NCBI GenBank assembly: GCA_963457665.1
Contig: OY735237.1
Location: 5,676,332-5,740,331, forward strand
Source: Thysanoteuthis rhombus
Lineage: Eukaryota > Mollusca > Cephalopoda > Oegopsida > Thysanoteuthidae
DNA: 64,000 bases
Reading direction: 5' to 3'
Part shown: piece after piece, positions 10,601-21,860 of the stretch
Numbering within the stretch: position 1 is the first letter of the stretch
Layout: each line of letters opens with the position of its first letter
Position numbers and translations under genes: made by a program
Notes under the pieces: model-generated
Told to the model about the DNA's origin: nothing
The model's database searches: none
The model's input: the letters and a program-made list of their open reading frames with translations, nothing else

Positions 10601-11809
10601 ATCTTGAAGTGTGTGTGGGGGGGGTCTGGACCTGGTTAGTAAAAAGGGGAAATTTATTATATTGACTTACTGCGGTAGAAAATTATGAGCCCTGACTTCC
10701 ACGTTATAAGAGGTCTACAGTATACTATTATTCTGATTGTTTGTACGTGTGACTGTAACGCTTCACTGAGTAGGATCAGTCAGATCTTGGGCCATTCTGA
10801 AAAGCCATCAGTTGGACTTTCTGACTGAGAAACCTACATGAGAATATCAATCAAGAATGCATAGTGAAAAGCGAAGGACGGGAAGGGGGAAGAGGATGTA
10901 AAGGTAGGGGGTAAGAAAGCTAGAGAATAATGAAAAGAAAGCCAAGTGAAAGAAAAAAAATGAAGAGACAGAGCAAGGGGAAGGGAGGGGAACAAGAGAG
11001 AGAAAGGTCTGCTGGCTGGATATCAAGAAACAATGAAATATTGAAAGGCAGGTAAAGTTTGAAAGGTTTGAAAATTATAATACGTTAGAATTCTTTATGG
11101 AGAGATAAAGAAAAAAAAGATTCGAGTATCTTTCTCTTTTCTCAAAAAGATACAAATCCATGTTTGTACAATTCTAAGAAAAAAAACATAAATGGGCAAT
11201 GAAGATTAGAAAGGATACGGGAGAAAATAAAAATATACAAACAAAAGATGAAAAAGGGAAGAAGCATGAGATAATAGATAATCTTAATCGTCAACATCCG
11301 CAGAATTTCTAACAAGTATTCATAAAACAGACTGCATTCATAGACTTTGAGATAGGGTTATATTCTGCTGGGTTGATAAGTGCAGAACCTGCACTGACTC
11401 ACACCAAGGCATGTACCAGAAAAGGTTATTTGATTCATGAAGGAGATTCTCTCTTTCATTGAAAAAAAAAAACAATTAGAAACAATATTACAAACCCATA
11501 CCTGCCATCATTTCCAACATAACTACTAGACTAAGTATGAAGTGGCTGTGACCTTCCCGGTCGCTCAGTGTGAGTAACATTACTAGATCAAATAATTGGC
11601 ATCCATCGATGAATGATGGAATGATAGCGTTCACCCCAGCCTTGAAAATGCAATAGAATTCTTACATGGATCTAGAATCTGCCTCTATTGGACACAGATT
11701 ATATTATTCATCTTATTAAACAACTCTTCATAAAAGAAAATACTATGAACTACATGAGTAGCTAGTAAAGTCTTTATAAAGTGAAGCAAAGAAGACATTT
11801 TGGAATATT

Positions 11810-12420
11810 CATTTGAGATCATAAATGACCAAACTGGACAGAGTGTTAAAGAGATTGGAAAACTTGACCAAAGATGCCAAACCATGGACCTCTTTGATAC
11901 CTTGACTCAAGAGGAAAGCCTGTGGTCTCATTAAGATTCTCCATTGCTGTTGGAATTGGAAAACATGCAAGTCACTAGACCACTGCCCGACTGCAGTAAC
12001 AACACTTGAGATCGACAGCCCCACCCTCTAACAGAGGAATCACACTATTTGAGAGGTGTCATGCCATCTGTGTATGTGTCTGCTTGTTTATCTGTGACAC
12101 TATAAAAAGCATCTAAACATGGGTGCAGTCCAACCAAATTTGGCATGTATACATAATGGATATAGAAGAACATTTTAAATCAAAAAGTTTTCTTCAAGGA
12201 GACACTTTTTAAAAAGATTCAATGGGTGGTTTCTATTTACAATGTAAATAAAATGCAATGAGGTCATTTTCATAAACAACAAAGCGAGGGAAACTTCAGG
12301 GTTAAGTTTTGTATTAGATGCTCATTGTTAATTGGAATCCTCATTAATAGCCAATCCACTCACTCCTACTTGCATACAAACATAGGAAAATGTCAACATT
12401 ATAAGCTATGGGGAGGGTTC
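11810..12420 (+). repeat. Dispersed repeat copy, left arm of an inverted pair in DDX20 intron 2
   Basis: Key blocks (GTGTTAAAGAGATTG, AACTTGACCAAAGATG, GCATCTAAACATGGGTGCAG, CCAATCCACTCACTCCTACT, ACAAACATAGGAAAAT) recur in reverse complement at 14264-14560. Partial copies lie at 13660-13850 and 63900-64000. No ORF was recognised. Confidence 0.7.
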
Positions 12421-13931
12421 AAAATTATTTCACACGTTTTCTGAAAGTTTGATCCTTCAAGGTAGAAAAAGTCTCAAATGCTTTCAAGTTAAACTTTTTT
12501 GTTTCGTGCTCATTGTAAAAATTTCTTACATCTGATATATATTCATAAATATCAACAGGTTTATAATGCAAATGAAGCTTGAAGGGTGAACAATAGACTG
12601 TGCATAAACATGATGCAATCATGTAATATTCTTGTTTTTTAGTTGATATTTATTCAGACTCCCAAATGAAATATAAAGGATAAACAAAATGGACTTTTAT
12701 CTGTTCAAGGAGTTTTATAGATTTTTATTTTGAGATTACAATTCTTGTATATTTTTGTGTTTTGGTACCTTTCCATGCAAGCTTTGGTACTCTTTCAAAA
12801 AAAATTTGGCAGCCTTGGTCACACACCAGCATTTTTGTTCCTCCTTTGTCTTTTTTGCTTCCTTTCTCTTTTCTTTCCGTCCATTTTATTCACCTTTATT
12901 GAAACATCTCATATAGTGTCACTGTTTTCATTTTCCCCCTTGAATTCTTATTTAGCATTTTGTTACTGATTTAAAACTTTTGCAGTCAAAATTTTAATTT
13001 CAGAACTGACAATTTTCATGTTTCTTATTTTATTCCATTCGAAAAAAAATGTGATATTTCTTTAAATTCTATGGAAAAAATTCAAATGAAATTTTATAAA
13101 ATGTGGATATCTTAACTCAAGGAACAGAATGATTTTGAATACTCTTTCGTGTTTTCCCTTCTTCACACCATCAGTCAAAATATTTTTCGCAGATAACATT
13201 GAATGAAAAGTTGAATAATTGAATGAGTGAATTCTACCACAGAAAGTCTCAATAACCATTGTGAGTCATTATTTAGGAAAGCAAACATTTTCATTCACTA
13301 AAACAGGGCTTCCCACAGTGATAAATTGAATATAGTCGTTCATCAAGAAACAGCCTCAAAAGTTCTTGTGAAATTTGAATCAAGTTATATTATTCATCTC
13401 AAGCAAATTCTTGATAAAAGAAAATGATAAAAGATTTTAGAAAAAAGGGTCAATATTTGTTTTATCGAAATGATTGAATCTTCAAAAAAATTTTCTATGC
13501 AAAATGAACTGCTTTATCTGAATTTGACCGTAGTTTTTCTTACACTTTTTTAGTTTTTGTACAAAAATAACTTTCTTAAGAAACAAATCTTGACCAGAAA
13601 AGTTTCAATCAGTATCGAAATGCAAAATTTGTTTATGTGAGTATGATGCATTTTTTGTAATCCTAACATTCTCCTATGCTTTTGTCCAAGTAGAAGTGAG
13701 TGACTTGGCTCTGAAGTGGGGGTTCAATTTACAATGTGCGTCTGATGCAAAACTAATTTTCCTGCCATTTTTCAATAATTTTGGAATTTTGAAATCTTAA
13801 CCCTATCGGCAACAGGCTATTTTGAGAGCCAAAAAGCTATGGGGGGGGAGGTAAAAAATGCCACCCTTCCATTTCACTAACCAAAATAAATAAAAAGATG
13901 AAACTTTGTATTCCCATACCTAATTAACATA

Positions 13932-13934
<3 letters not shown>

Positions 13935-13963
<29 letters not shown>
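13935..13963. repeat. Poly-A tract
   Basis: About 29 consecutive A, possibly the tail of an old retrocopy. No parent element was identified. Confidence 0.9.
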
Positions 13964-13965
<2 letters not shown>

Positions 13966-14263
13966 AAAAAAATTCCTTTATGACACTTATGAATTTCCAT
14001 GTGATTTGAAATTATTTCTTGATGTTCTGTTCATAAGCATTACAAATGGAAGGAGAAGTAAAACAGAAGTAAGATGAATAAAATCAGAAATCAGGTTCCT
14101 CCTTTAACAAAATGCTCAAAAAATTGAAATTCATCACTGGAAATGATGAAACTTTCAGAAAACATGTGAAATAGATTAGAGCTAATTTAGAAAATATCTT
14201 GAAGTCTTGAGTTTTCTGAAATTTTTGGGGGAAAAAAATGACACCTCCCCGTAGCTTATGGGA

Positions 14264-14560
14264 TCAATATTTTCCTATGTTTGTATGAAAGTAGAAGTGA
14301 GTGGATTGGCTCTAATGTAGGGTTTCAATATAAGTCTGATACAAAACTTGAACCCTTATCTTTCTAGCTTTGTAGTTTATGAAAATTTAGAACTTTGTGT
14401 TTGCGTGCCAAAATTGGTTGGGCTGCACCCATGTTTAGATGCTTTTTATAGTGTGACAGACACACTAACACATGTGGGCTTCCCTCCTGATTTAAGGTGT
14501 CAAAGATGTCTTTGGTCAAGTTTTACAATCCCTTTAACACTGTCAGGTTGGTCCTGGAAT
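14264..14560 (-). repeat. Dispersed repeat copy, right arm of the inverted pair in DDX20 intron 2
   Basis: This is the reverse complement of blocks at 11826-12420, with an internal deletion relative to that copy. The two arms are about 1.8 kb apart. A third, more diverged copy in the same orientation lies at about 13660-13850. Confidence 0.7.
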
Positions 14561-14959
14561 TAGCCCTTCTGATTATTACTGGCATACCAGTTTACAGCCT
14601 CAGGGTGTTCTGTTGGTTATTGGCACATCAGTTTAAAGCCCTGTCTGTTATTGGCATACAAGTTTACAGCCTTAGGGTGTTCTATGGTTTTATTGAGATA
14701 ATTATGAAAGGGTGATTGGGTTGTTCTTAAAGTAAATTGACGTATAAAATAATAATGTTAATGGTGATGCTGCTTCTACTATTGTTGATAATAACGAGGG
14801 GAATATGATAGCTATGGTGGTTAATTTATGTATACCTTTTCCTAGGATGTTCAATAAAGGTTTTTAATAGAAATTTTGAGTGCTCTTCATTTTTTTTATT
14901 CAATAATTCTGCTTTATTTTTTTGTTCTATTGCCAAAGGTGAGTATTTCAAATTTAGTG

Positions 14960-14961
<2 letters not shown>

Positions 14962-15011
<50 letters not shown>
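14962..15011. repeat. (TA)n microsatellite
   Basis: About 50 bp of pure TA in DDX20 intron 2. Confidence 0.97.
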
Positions 15012-15013
<2 letters not shown>

Positions 15014-15384
15014 GATTCTACAAAGATGGCAAACAAATGTTTCCAAGTTTATGTTTTATAAACTACAGCACCCATACTAGCTGCAAATTTGTGTACAAAA
15101 GTAACTTGATCCCAGGGTGAAGAGAAGATAGGTGGCACTGACCTTTGGTGACCTGTAAAAAAATTTAGAGTCAGGTCAATTTTGTCATTTTCTGATCTAA
15201 GGGAGACAATTCACATTTTTAGCATTTTCAAGTCCAAGGGAGCCTGTGTAGCTGAATTTGAGATTTTTTTTGTGAGTGCAAGTCTGCAGGGACTGGGGGA
15301 CCAACGATTGTGGAAGTACATGAGTGTGAAGCCAAGTCTATATGAAAAAAGAAATGCAAACAGAAAAAAAGCTGTTCAAAATAC

Positions 15385-15479
15385 CTGGGTTGCCGAACTT
15401 TCCACCTGAAGACCTTCTAATGCCACAACAGTAAACACACACGTCTTTCCAGTCCCTGCTTTGGCTTGAACGATCAAAT
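15385..15479 (-). CDS. DDX20: DDX20 exon 2, Walker A (motif I)
   Basis: This 95-nt exon has acceptor TTTGCAG before 15479 and donor GTATTT from 15384. It completes Asp67 and encodes residues to Gln98. It reads [12 protein letters not shown] at 68-79, the ATP-binding Walker A of a DEAD-box helicase in the form used by DDX20, then [12 protein letters not shown] and ATQ before the boundary. It is too short to show as a long ORF and was found by reading the minus strand for the piece that must follow LGRCGL. It ends on a whole codon and joins exon 3 in frame. Recognition rests on residue-for-residue agreement with the DDX20 family as I know it. Confidence 0.92.
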
Positions 15480-15663
15480 CTGCAAAGACAAAGAAAAATT
15501 TACAACTATTGACCTCTTAATTTTTCGACATTTAGATGGCATTAGGAACATTTAGTTAGATCACAAAATTCACTTGTCATTTATTTTTCTTTTACTCAAC
15601 TGAATGAACTTCTTTGGGTAATCTAAAAAGTCTTCAAAAGACTGAAAATAGAAAGTATTTACT

Positions 15664-15863
15664 TATGGACAGCACGACTCACAACATGGATCCCCATAGA
15701 TCACACGCGGAACTGAGGCCGGCAGAATATTAGATGAAGAGACGAGCTCAACAAATTCAGAAAATACTGGCTCCACGACGCCCAGGACAGAGAATTGTTG
15801 TGAATCCTGGGGAGGGTCTATATTCAACAACGGACATTAAAAGACTGATGATGATGATGATGA
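15664..15863 (+). mobile_element. LINE 3' end fragment (family 1) with (GAT)n tail
   Basis: It is closely similar to 49160-49360: CACGACTCACAACATGGATC, GAGGCCGGCAGAATATTAGA, TACTGGCTCCACGACGCCCA. It ends in AAAAGACTGATGATGATGAT. It carries only the last part of the reverse-transcriptase ORF and is broken by stops and frame changes. Intron 2/exon 2 side of DDX20, antisense to that gene. Confidence 0.75.
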
Positions 15864-16760
15864 TATGAGATGAATGGTTCACAAAGGCGTAAGGGAACTA
15901 TCACTCACTGTAATTCATCCAAGCCCCATGACTGTCCATTTAGAGCATGTGTAGGGGTAGACAGCAAAGGGATTTGGGTTGGCCCGAAGGCAAATGTTGG
16001 CATTCTAAGCTTACATTTTGTTTTGAACATTCTATCTTTTCAACAGATTCAAAAGATGCCTAGATTGAATTAAATTGTGACAAAATTGACTTCTTTGATT
16101 ACTAATTGGCTTTTAAACACAAATGATGCTTTTGCATGTTTTATGCTGAATCGGTGGAATTTCAACTTCGGTTACACAAAAAAAAATAAATGCTTAGTTT
16201 TAATTTGATCAAAATAAGGATATAAAACAGCAACTATTTTTTTAAAGTTTATATGATTAAATGCAATCAAATTTTTCTTTAACAGAAAAATTAGTAAATT
16301 TTTTTTCAAATAAAATTTCACCAATTTGATGTTACGCACGTAACATTCATTGATTTGAAGCAAAATAAAACTATCTAAACAGACAACTCTCATATTTCCG
16401 AATTTCTATGGCATTAACCAGGCCCACCCTCCATCCATTAAGATGTGACCTGGCCCACAGAGGAAAAAAGATTGCTGACCACGACTTTGGTAGACAGTAC
16501 CCTAGTTATAATACCAGCTCTTTTCCAAACTAAAAGTCTGTCTTACATATTAGTATATGCAGTAGTTAGTATGAAAAACTTTATTGGACAATGAATGATA
16601 AATCTGGCTCAAGGCTAGATTCTTAGTGAGGAATTAATTCATTGACTGGGAAGCCAATGCAATTACCAGAAGGGATTTGTTAGACTAGGCTAATTTTAGA
16701 ACAAGACCACATTCAGAAGGAACCAAGAGAAACACATCGATAAGTATATAATAATTGATA

Positions 16761-17076
16761 ATTGTGTCATCCACAGACAGCTGTTTCGTTGTATTACAAC
16801 TCTTCAGTATGGCTGTAGACAATCCAGTATCTCTTCCAGTACCATTAGGTAGGGGCGAAACCTTCGCTACAGACCCAGAGGCAGTTGTTCTACCCCTGTC
16901 CTACGCAGAACTGGACAGTCAGTAGGACCGAATTAAGCGATATATTTACTGATGCATAATTCCCCATTTATCAGAGTGCTCTATTCTGGAGCTGGAAGAG
17001 CATTGTAGAGCAGCTTATAGTAGACGAGTGCCCTACCCAAGAGTGTTCAAAGCTAAAGAAGGGAGTGTTAATTATA
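16761..17076 (-). mobile_element. Hammerhead-bearing retroelement, longest copy (B)
   Basis: This is the longest copy, about 315 bp. On the minus strand it runs from a (TA)-rich border near 17076, through a body shared with the other copies (blocks around CAGAGTGCTCTATTC, GCGATATATTTACT and the AGACCCAGAGGCAG region on the plus strand), to the ribozyme and the 3' end GGATGACACAAT at 16761. No open reading frame of note is present, so it is non-autonomous or a 5'-truncated remnant. It lies in DDX20 intron 1, sense strand. Confidence 0.65.
16771..16812 (-). ncRNA. Type I hammerhead ribozyme motif, intact core (copy B)
   Basis: Read on the minus strand: stem I 5' arm CCAUA, core CUGAAGA, stem II GUUGU / loop AAU / ACAAC, core GAAA, very short stem III (AC, loop AGCU, GU), cleavage triplet GUC, stem I 3' arm UGUGG. 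All invariant core positions are present. Stem II is five Watson-Crick pairs; stem I is five pairs with one U-G. Predicted self-cleavage falls between 16776 and 16775. Further out, GUC and GAC can pair across an internal loop, as in type I hammerheads. It lies in DDX20 intron 1 in the sense orientation. Minimal stem III is typical of hammerheads in Penelope-like elements and retrozymes. Activity is inferred, not shown. Confidence 0.8.
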
Positions 17077-18480
17077 TATATAAATATATATCCACAAACA
17101 AATATACAAAACTGGGCAAAGCTTTTTTATAATTTTTTTTTGCAATTACTCTGTTATTCTAACAATTATAAGTGAATTATTCAATGATGTTATACAATAT
17201 TGCATGCAGTGTTTGCGCACAGAATATGTTCTACTGTAGGATAGCTTTTCCCTTGTTTTTTATTCAGAAAACTGATCCACTTCGGCAAAGAAGTTGGTAA
17301 CAGTGTGCTGCTTCAATGTTGTTCCGTCAATCTGTGGTCATTGCACACAAATTTCCTCCCAACCAGTTTGGCCTTGATATGGACCCATATGTTCTCTATG
17401 ATGTTAAGATCTTTTATATGATGGGGAGTGTTTGGTTCATTTTTTTTGTCTAGGAATACATGCACGTGCACACACACAAGCATACAGTCAAATCAAAATC
17501 AATTCACTTAATGGACCCAATCATAGATTTTGATGGAATTTCAGGAAGCGGCACTTTTTCTAGAGCGAATATAACCCAAGAAATTTCAACTTGATTCAAC
17601 AGATAATTCAGAAGTTATAAGAAATCAAAATCTGCTAAAAATATCTTCTTTTCAAAGTATAGAAAGTAACAGTCAATTGAAGAAAGGATTAAAATTTTGC
17701 TGAATTATAGTTCAATCTATCCTCTTCCATTCCAAAAAATTCAAAAACTCCTACTCATATCTAACTTGGCAGAACTGCTACAAAAAGTGCTACATTTCTG
17801 AGAATTCCAACCAAGCACCAAAGTTTCAATGAATTGAAGCACTGAAAGTGACAGAATCTATGTCAAAAGGCATCAAATCAAATGGATAACATTGTAGTAT
17901 GGACTACTGCAGGTCACTTATAGGAATCTCAACAAAATTGTCCCTTTGACTTGATGCCTTTTGACCTGGATTCTGTTACTTTCCAGGCTTAAAGAAAAAA
18001 TAAAATAAAATTTTGGGTATTTATTGTAATGATCCTGTTTTGCTAAACAGGAAAGTATTTAATGCTTTTAAAATCTGTGTTTCAATGTTTTATACAAGGC
18101 AATACATCAAATGAATATAATCCAATGGAAGTTTCATTTTACTGCCCTTAGTTTAGTTTCTATGACTGGCCAAAAATTTAGAATCCCCCCATCAAAAGCC
18201 ATTTTACCTCATTTTGAAGGACTTATAACTTCAAGGTTACCAAATTTCAGCTTGACATCTTCCTAAATAGCATATTTATGAAGTGCCAAATATGGCATAA
18301 TCATGATTAGAGCTTGCAGCAGAAAATTTGAGCAAATTTTAATTTGTTCAATCAAACTGAAATTTTCAGGGTGAATTTTTTCTAGAAAATGTATTAGTAA
18401 CTAAAATTACATAAAAATCGAAGATAGCACACATGAGGACTTGAGAAATATAAGGTGATCTGATATGGAATGACCCACAC

Positions 18481-18528
18481 ACATATATATATATATATTA
18501 TATATATATATATGTGTGTGTGTGTGTG
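18481..18528. repeat. (AT)n/(TG)n microsatellite, self-complementary
   Basis: CACACAC just upstream (from 18475), (TA)n with a central ATTAT, then (TG)n. Together they can form one long cruciform-prone hairpin. Confidence 0.9.
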
Positions 18529-20235
18529 ATTGTAAATCAGCAATTGCTCAAACATTGTTAGTTATCATTTGTCTGCAAATTGTAAGCACCCCAAAGGTCA
18601 TTGCTTTTTGATGCATTATCACATTATTGAGTTAGCCGAATCAAAATATGTCAAGTCTTCAGAAGGCAACTTCTGGGGGAATTGGTACAGCTGAGAAGAA
18701 AGGGGCAATGGACATAAAAACACATTGTGAAACAAAGGAACTGGAACAAGAAGGCAAACATGATGTATCAAAAAAATATCTCTTGCTTATTCTTTGTGTG
18801 GACCTAGAGCAGTGATAATGAACCTTTTTAGCACAATGTCGGAATTTTAATTTTTCGAATAATACCTACTTATATTGGAGTGTCACTTACATATATTGTA
18901 GTTTTAGGTAAATTCTTAAAGATAAGCAGCCTATCTTTCTAATATATTTATAAAAACTAGGAGTTTAATAAGTCATAACTTGAAATTTCAAAATATACTT
19001 ATGAATCTGAGATAATGAAATGAAATTTGAAGTCTTTTTCTTCTTCAAGGTCAATTAGGTGTCACCTAAAAACCTGACACAGGTGTCATAGATCCACCAT
19101 CGCAAGCTTAGTCTCACGTGAATCTATGACTCTCCTCTTCTCTGGTCTCCTTTCTCTCTCTCTCTCTCTTTAGGCTGGTTTTCCCTGATAAATGGCATCA
19201 CCCTTTCCTTCGTCTTGTCAGTCTCAATTTAGTCTTCTCATCCATTAGAGGCCAGGAATATACATACCCAAATATATTTGCCAAGACACAGCTTTGTATG
19301 TAGAAAAAAGTAGTAAGAAGTTTCAACATTAGGATGAAAAATGGCAGGCAAACAACATGTGTCACTGTAAGAAAAATAACCGATTCTGCAATAGGGGCTA
19401 CACTGTGACCAGCGCTGGTAAGTCGTTTGTTTTATTGCTTAGGCTAAAAGGAAATGACCTAAGAAGATGTGGGACTACTAGCGTATTTTATCTATGGGTG
19501 TATTTAGATCCATATTCTGTTTAGTGATGATTTTAGCTGAATGGAAGTGAGGTACTACAGATCTTTAATCAGAGATTATATGTAGAGATAATGAGGTATT
19601 CTAGCAGTTTCAATTATCGAATACAATGTGAGCATCGTTGATCCAAATGATCAAACTATCAGTTAATATCAAAGGAAACTGATTGTTACAAGTACAAGTT
19701 TCTTAACATGAGTGGAATTGTTTAGGAACATACAAGAAGAAATGTTTGAATTTTTTAATTATTATTCTGGGTGCGATATTATCACAATTTTAATTGAGGC
19801 TTAGTACTCCGAGTCAATAAAGTTAGTTGGTGTTATAAATGTGTTCAACAAAATTTTAAAAAAGATAATTTAACGTGAGAAACTGCAAGGGTTCTACAAC
19901 AACAACAAATGATAACTTCAGTCTGACATGAACAAGTGTTTTAACAGGTTGTGAAACTCCATGATTACACGAAGTGACATTGAAAGGGCTTTTTTTTATT
20001 TTATTCTAAATCGGAAAAAATACTTCATCAAAATAAAACAGAGCTGTCAGGATGAAGATAACTTCGTAAAAAGTTACACTTGACACTCTTAGAGGTTTCT
20101 GAACTTAGTTTGATTAAAAATTGAAAAATAAAAAGAGAAGAGAAGAAAACCATTTAAAGCGAAACAGATATCATTGTGCACCGAGACGATGATCATGCAA
20201 CTAAAAATGCCCACAAAGAGGGACTTGAACCTCAC

Positions 20236-20434
20236 CTAAGCCACATCGTCCCAGTGGAATAGATTTGAGTTGAATCGGTGAAGGTCTGAAAAAGCCGGCA
20301 TTTTTCAACCCTTTCAAAACATGTCGAGAGAGAAGCATGCCCTCAAAATCGACATTTTCGGAAATTTCAATGTCCTGGGTACGAATTATACTATCGTTAG
20401 AGATGTCATGGGCAACTTTCGCTGAAGAGTCCAT
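20236..20434 (-). CDS. DDX20: DDX20 (Gemin3) coding exon 1, start codon to Q motif
   Basis: This is the first coding exon of the DEAD-box RNA helicase DDX20/Gemin3, a subunit of the SMN complex that assembles spliceosomal snRNPs. It encodes residues 1-66 plus one base of codon 67. Residues 47-55 hold the Q motif (GF, then RPSPIQ ending at Gln55), followed by the DDX20-typical LGRCGL just before Walker A. The start is the only start codon in the open frame. The donor is a G followed by GTGAGG at 20235, and reading past it gives only intron. The leader before the Q motif is about 45 residues, shorter than my recollection of the vertebrate protein. The splice phase matches exon 2 exactly (G|AT gives Asp67). 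Confidence 0.93.
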
Positions 20435-20560
20435 ATTGAAAACAAATAAAAAGTATTGGGAAAAGAAATGGCCCTCGCGGACGGCGAGGAAACGATGTAT
20501 AACGAATCAGGTAAACAAAATATTAACAATCTAAGTTCAGGGCGGCCATGTGCTTTCATA
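20435..20560. promoter_or_regulatory. DDX20 start region, possible bidirectional promoter
   Basis: A short GC/CpG-rich patch (around CGCGGACGGCGAGG at 20476-20489) stands out from AT-rich surroundings directly upstream of the DDX20 start codon. It is the expected place for the DDX20 5' UTR and core promoter. No TATA box at a convincing distance is seen. The opposite strand also shows an ATG and a donor here (next entry), so the patch may drive transcription both ways. This is inferred from position and composition only. Confidence 0.5.
20468..20510 (+). CDS. Candidate short first coding exon of an unidentified divergent gene
   Basis: On the plus strand, 34 bases from the DDX20 start, an ATG in a good context (GAAATGG) opens a frame reading [14 protein letters not shown]. 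It is followed by G|GTAAAC, a usable donor. All of it lies in the GC-rich patch. I do not recognise the peptide and cannot find a matching second exon. Alternatively this is simply DDX20 5' UTR, and the reading frame and donor are coincidental. Two start codons this close would force the two 5' UTRs to overlap, which is possible but uncommon. Confidence 0.25.
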
Positions 20561-21447
20561 GCAGCAAAGCTGACGTTTTTAGTTTCGTATTAGAATTCAG
20601 AGTAAAAATGTAAGAATATTTTTATAAATTCGAATCAAATATTTAGATTAGTAATATATTTGTTTATTATTCTTATCTTATTTTCAAATCCCATGATTAA
20701 TACAGTCATCAATTAATAATCAACAATATAACTTAATTCTGAGACAATAAATGTCTTTCTGACTACGTGTTACGCGGAATCGGCAAAATTGCCTAATTAA
20801 CGAAGTTTCAATTTTTTTACAAAAAATAAATTGAAAACGTAGTTTCAATTTGATAAAAAGTTTGCTTTGTCCAAATAGGCATATAAAACAACTATCTTTC
20901 AATCAAAAGTTTATGCTATCAAAGTGATATTAATTATTTTTTTTACAAAAAATAAGTGAATATGTAGTTTTAATTATTTACCAAGTAAAATCTAACTAAG
21001 TACACAGTTTTAATCAAAGAGAAATCAAACGTTTGTTTATAAGAAAATAGATAAATTCTGACGATTTAGCGTTACATATGTACTGATTAAAAGTTGGACA
21101 TACCAAACACTAGTGGCTCAATGTCAGGGCAAGCCTGAGCACCCAACAGTTTTGCCCATACCTTGCCTGGGCTCTCAAAATTTAATCTTGTCTCATATTA
21201 TTGCGTGTTTAAAAAAAATTTGCCCATCCTCATAGTTTTCTGGTTGAACCTTACCTGAGCTGGTACAAAACACTGACACTGCCACTGGTACTGAGGGGTT
21301 TTTGAAGGGGTGCTGCATCCCCCATCTCAATGCTCTTTCCATTGGCAAATTTTTCCCCTTCTTCAACCTGCACATCCAGTGTGTTGGCAATTAAGAAGCC
21401 AGCATACCAAAAATAAGAGGCCTGGTCCCGCTCCTAAAAATCATCAT

Positions 21448-21860
21448 GCTTCTGATTGAGGGATGATGTAACAGAATCCGCTGAACCAAGGCTGTTGAAT
21501 GTTTACATACATTTTGCAGTAAGGCCTTTGGGAAAGGCATGAATCAACTCCACCCCACTCCCAGCTATGGGTAAATAGCAAAGCAAGACAGTTGAAGCCT
21601 TTCAACCCCGCAAGGTAGTCCATCAGAGAGAATATTACGCCGACAGAAAAAAAACCCCATCTCTTGGAAGTTTCCATAACTAGTCTCTAGCCAGGGTAAA
21701 GGAAGATGGTTGAACATCAGGCTAGCAACTCCATCCAGTAAAAACCTGCTTGTTACTGAAAATACAGCAGAGTGGTTGCAGCCATATGCTCCACAAGGTG
21801 ACTACAGGGATAAACTAAATAGTCTACTAATATAGAATAGTCCTTTTGGGTTTAAGGAGG
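21448..21860 (+). repeat. SINE-like dispersed repeat, same family as 5795-6155
   Basis: GGAAAGGCATGAATCAACTC, CAGCTATGGGTAAATAGCA, GGTAGTCCATCAGAG and TGCAGCCATATGCTCCACAA follow the family order on the plus strand. The ORF of 77 codons on the other strand within it is not coding. Confidence 0.6.

Larger units (their letters stand above)
7608..15384 (-). other. DDX20: DDX20 intron 2
   Basis: 7.8 kb. It holds a purine-rich stretch at about 10870-11280 on the plus strand, the inverted repeat pair at 11.8 and 14.3 kb, a poly-A and a (TA)n. In 7.7-11.8 kb I see no exon, only low-complexity pieces and a possible SINE-like fragment near 8.97-9.15 kb. Confidence 0.85.
15480..20235 (-). other. DDX20: DDX20 intron 1
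   Basis: 4.76 kb, containing hammerhead element B and a LINE family 1 fragment at its left end. The rest, including 17.1-18.5 kb and 18.8-20.2 kb, is AT-rich sequence in which I see no exon. Confidence 0.85.

Noticed and set aside
20201-20235. Extension of the DDX20 exon 1 frame by 11 codons ([11 protein letters not shown])
   Set aside because: It follows a strong donor (GTGAGG), and the true continuation ([13 protein letters not shown]) is in exon 2 in the right phase.
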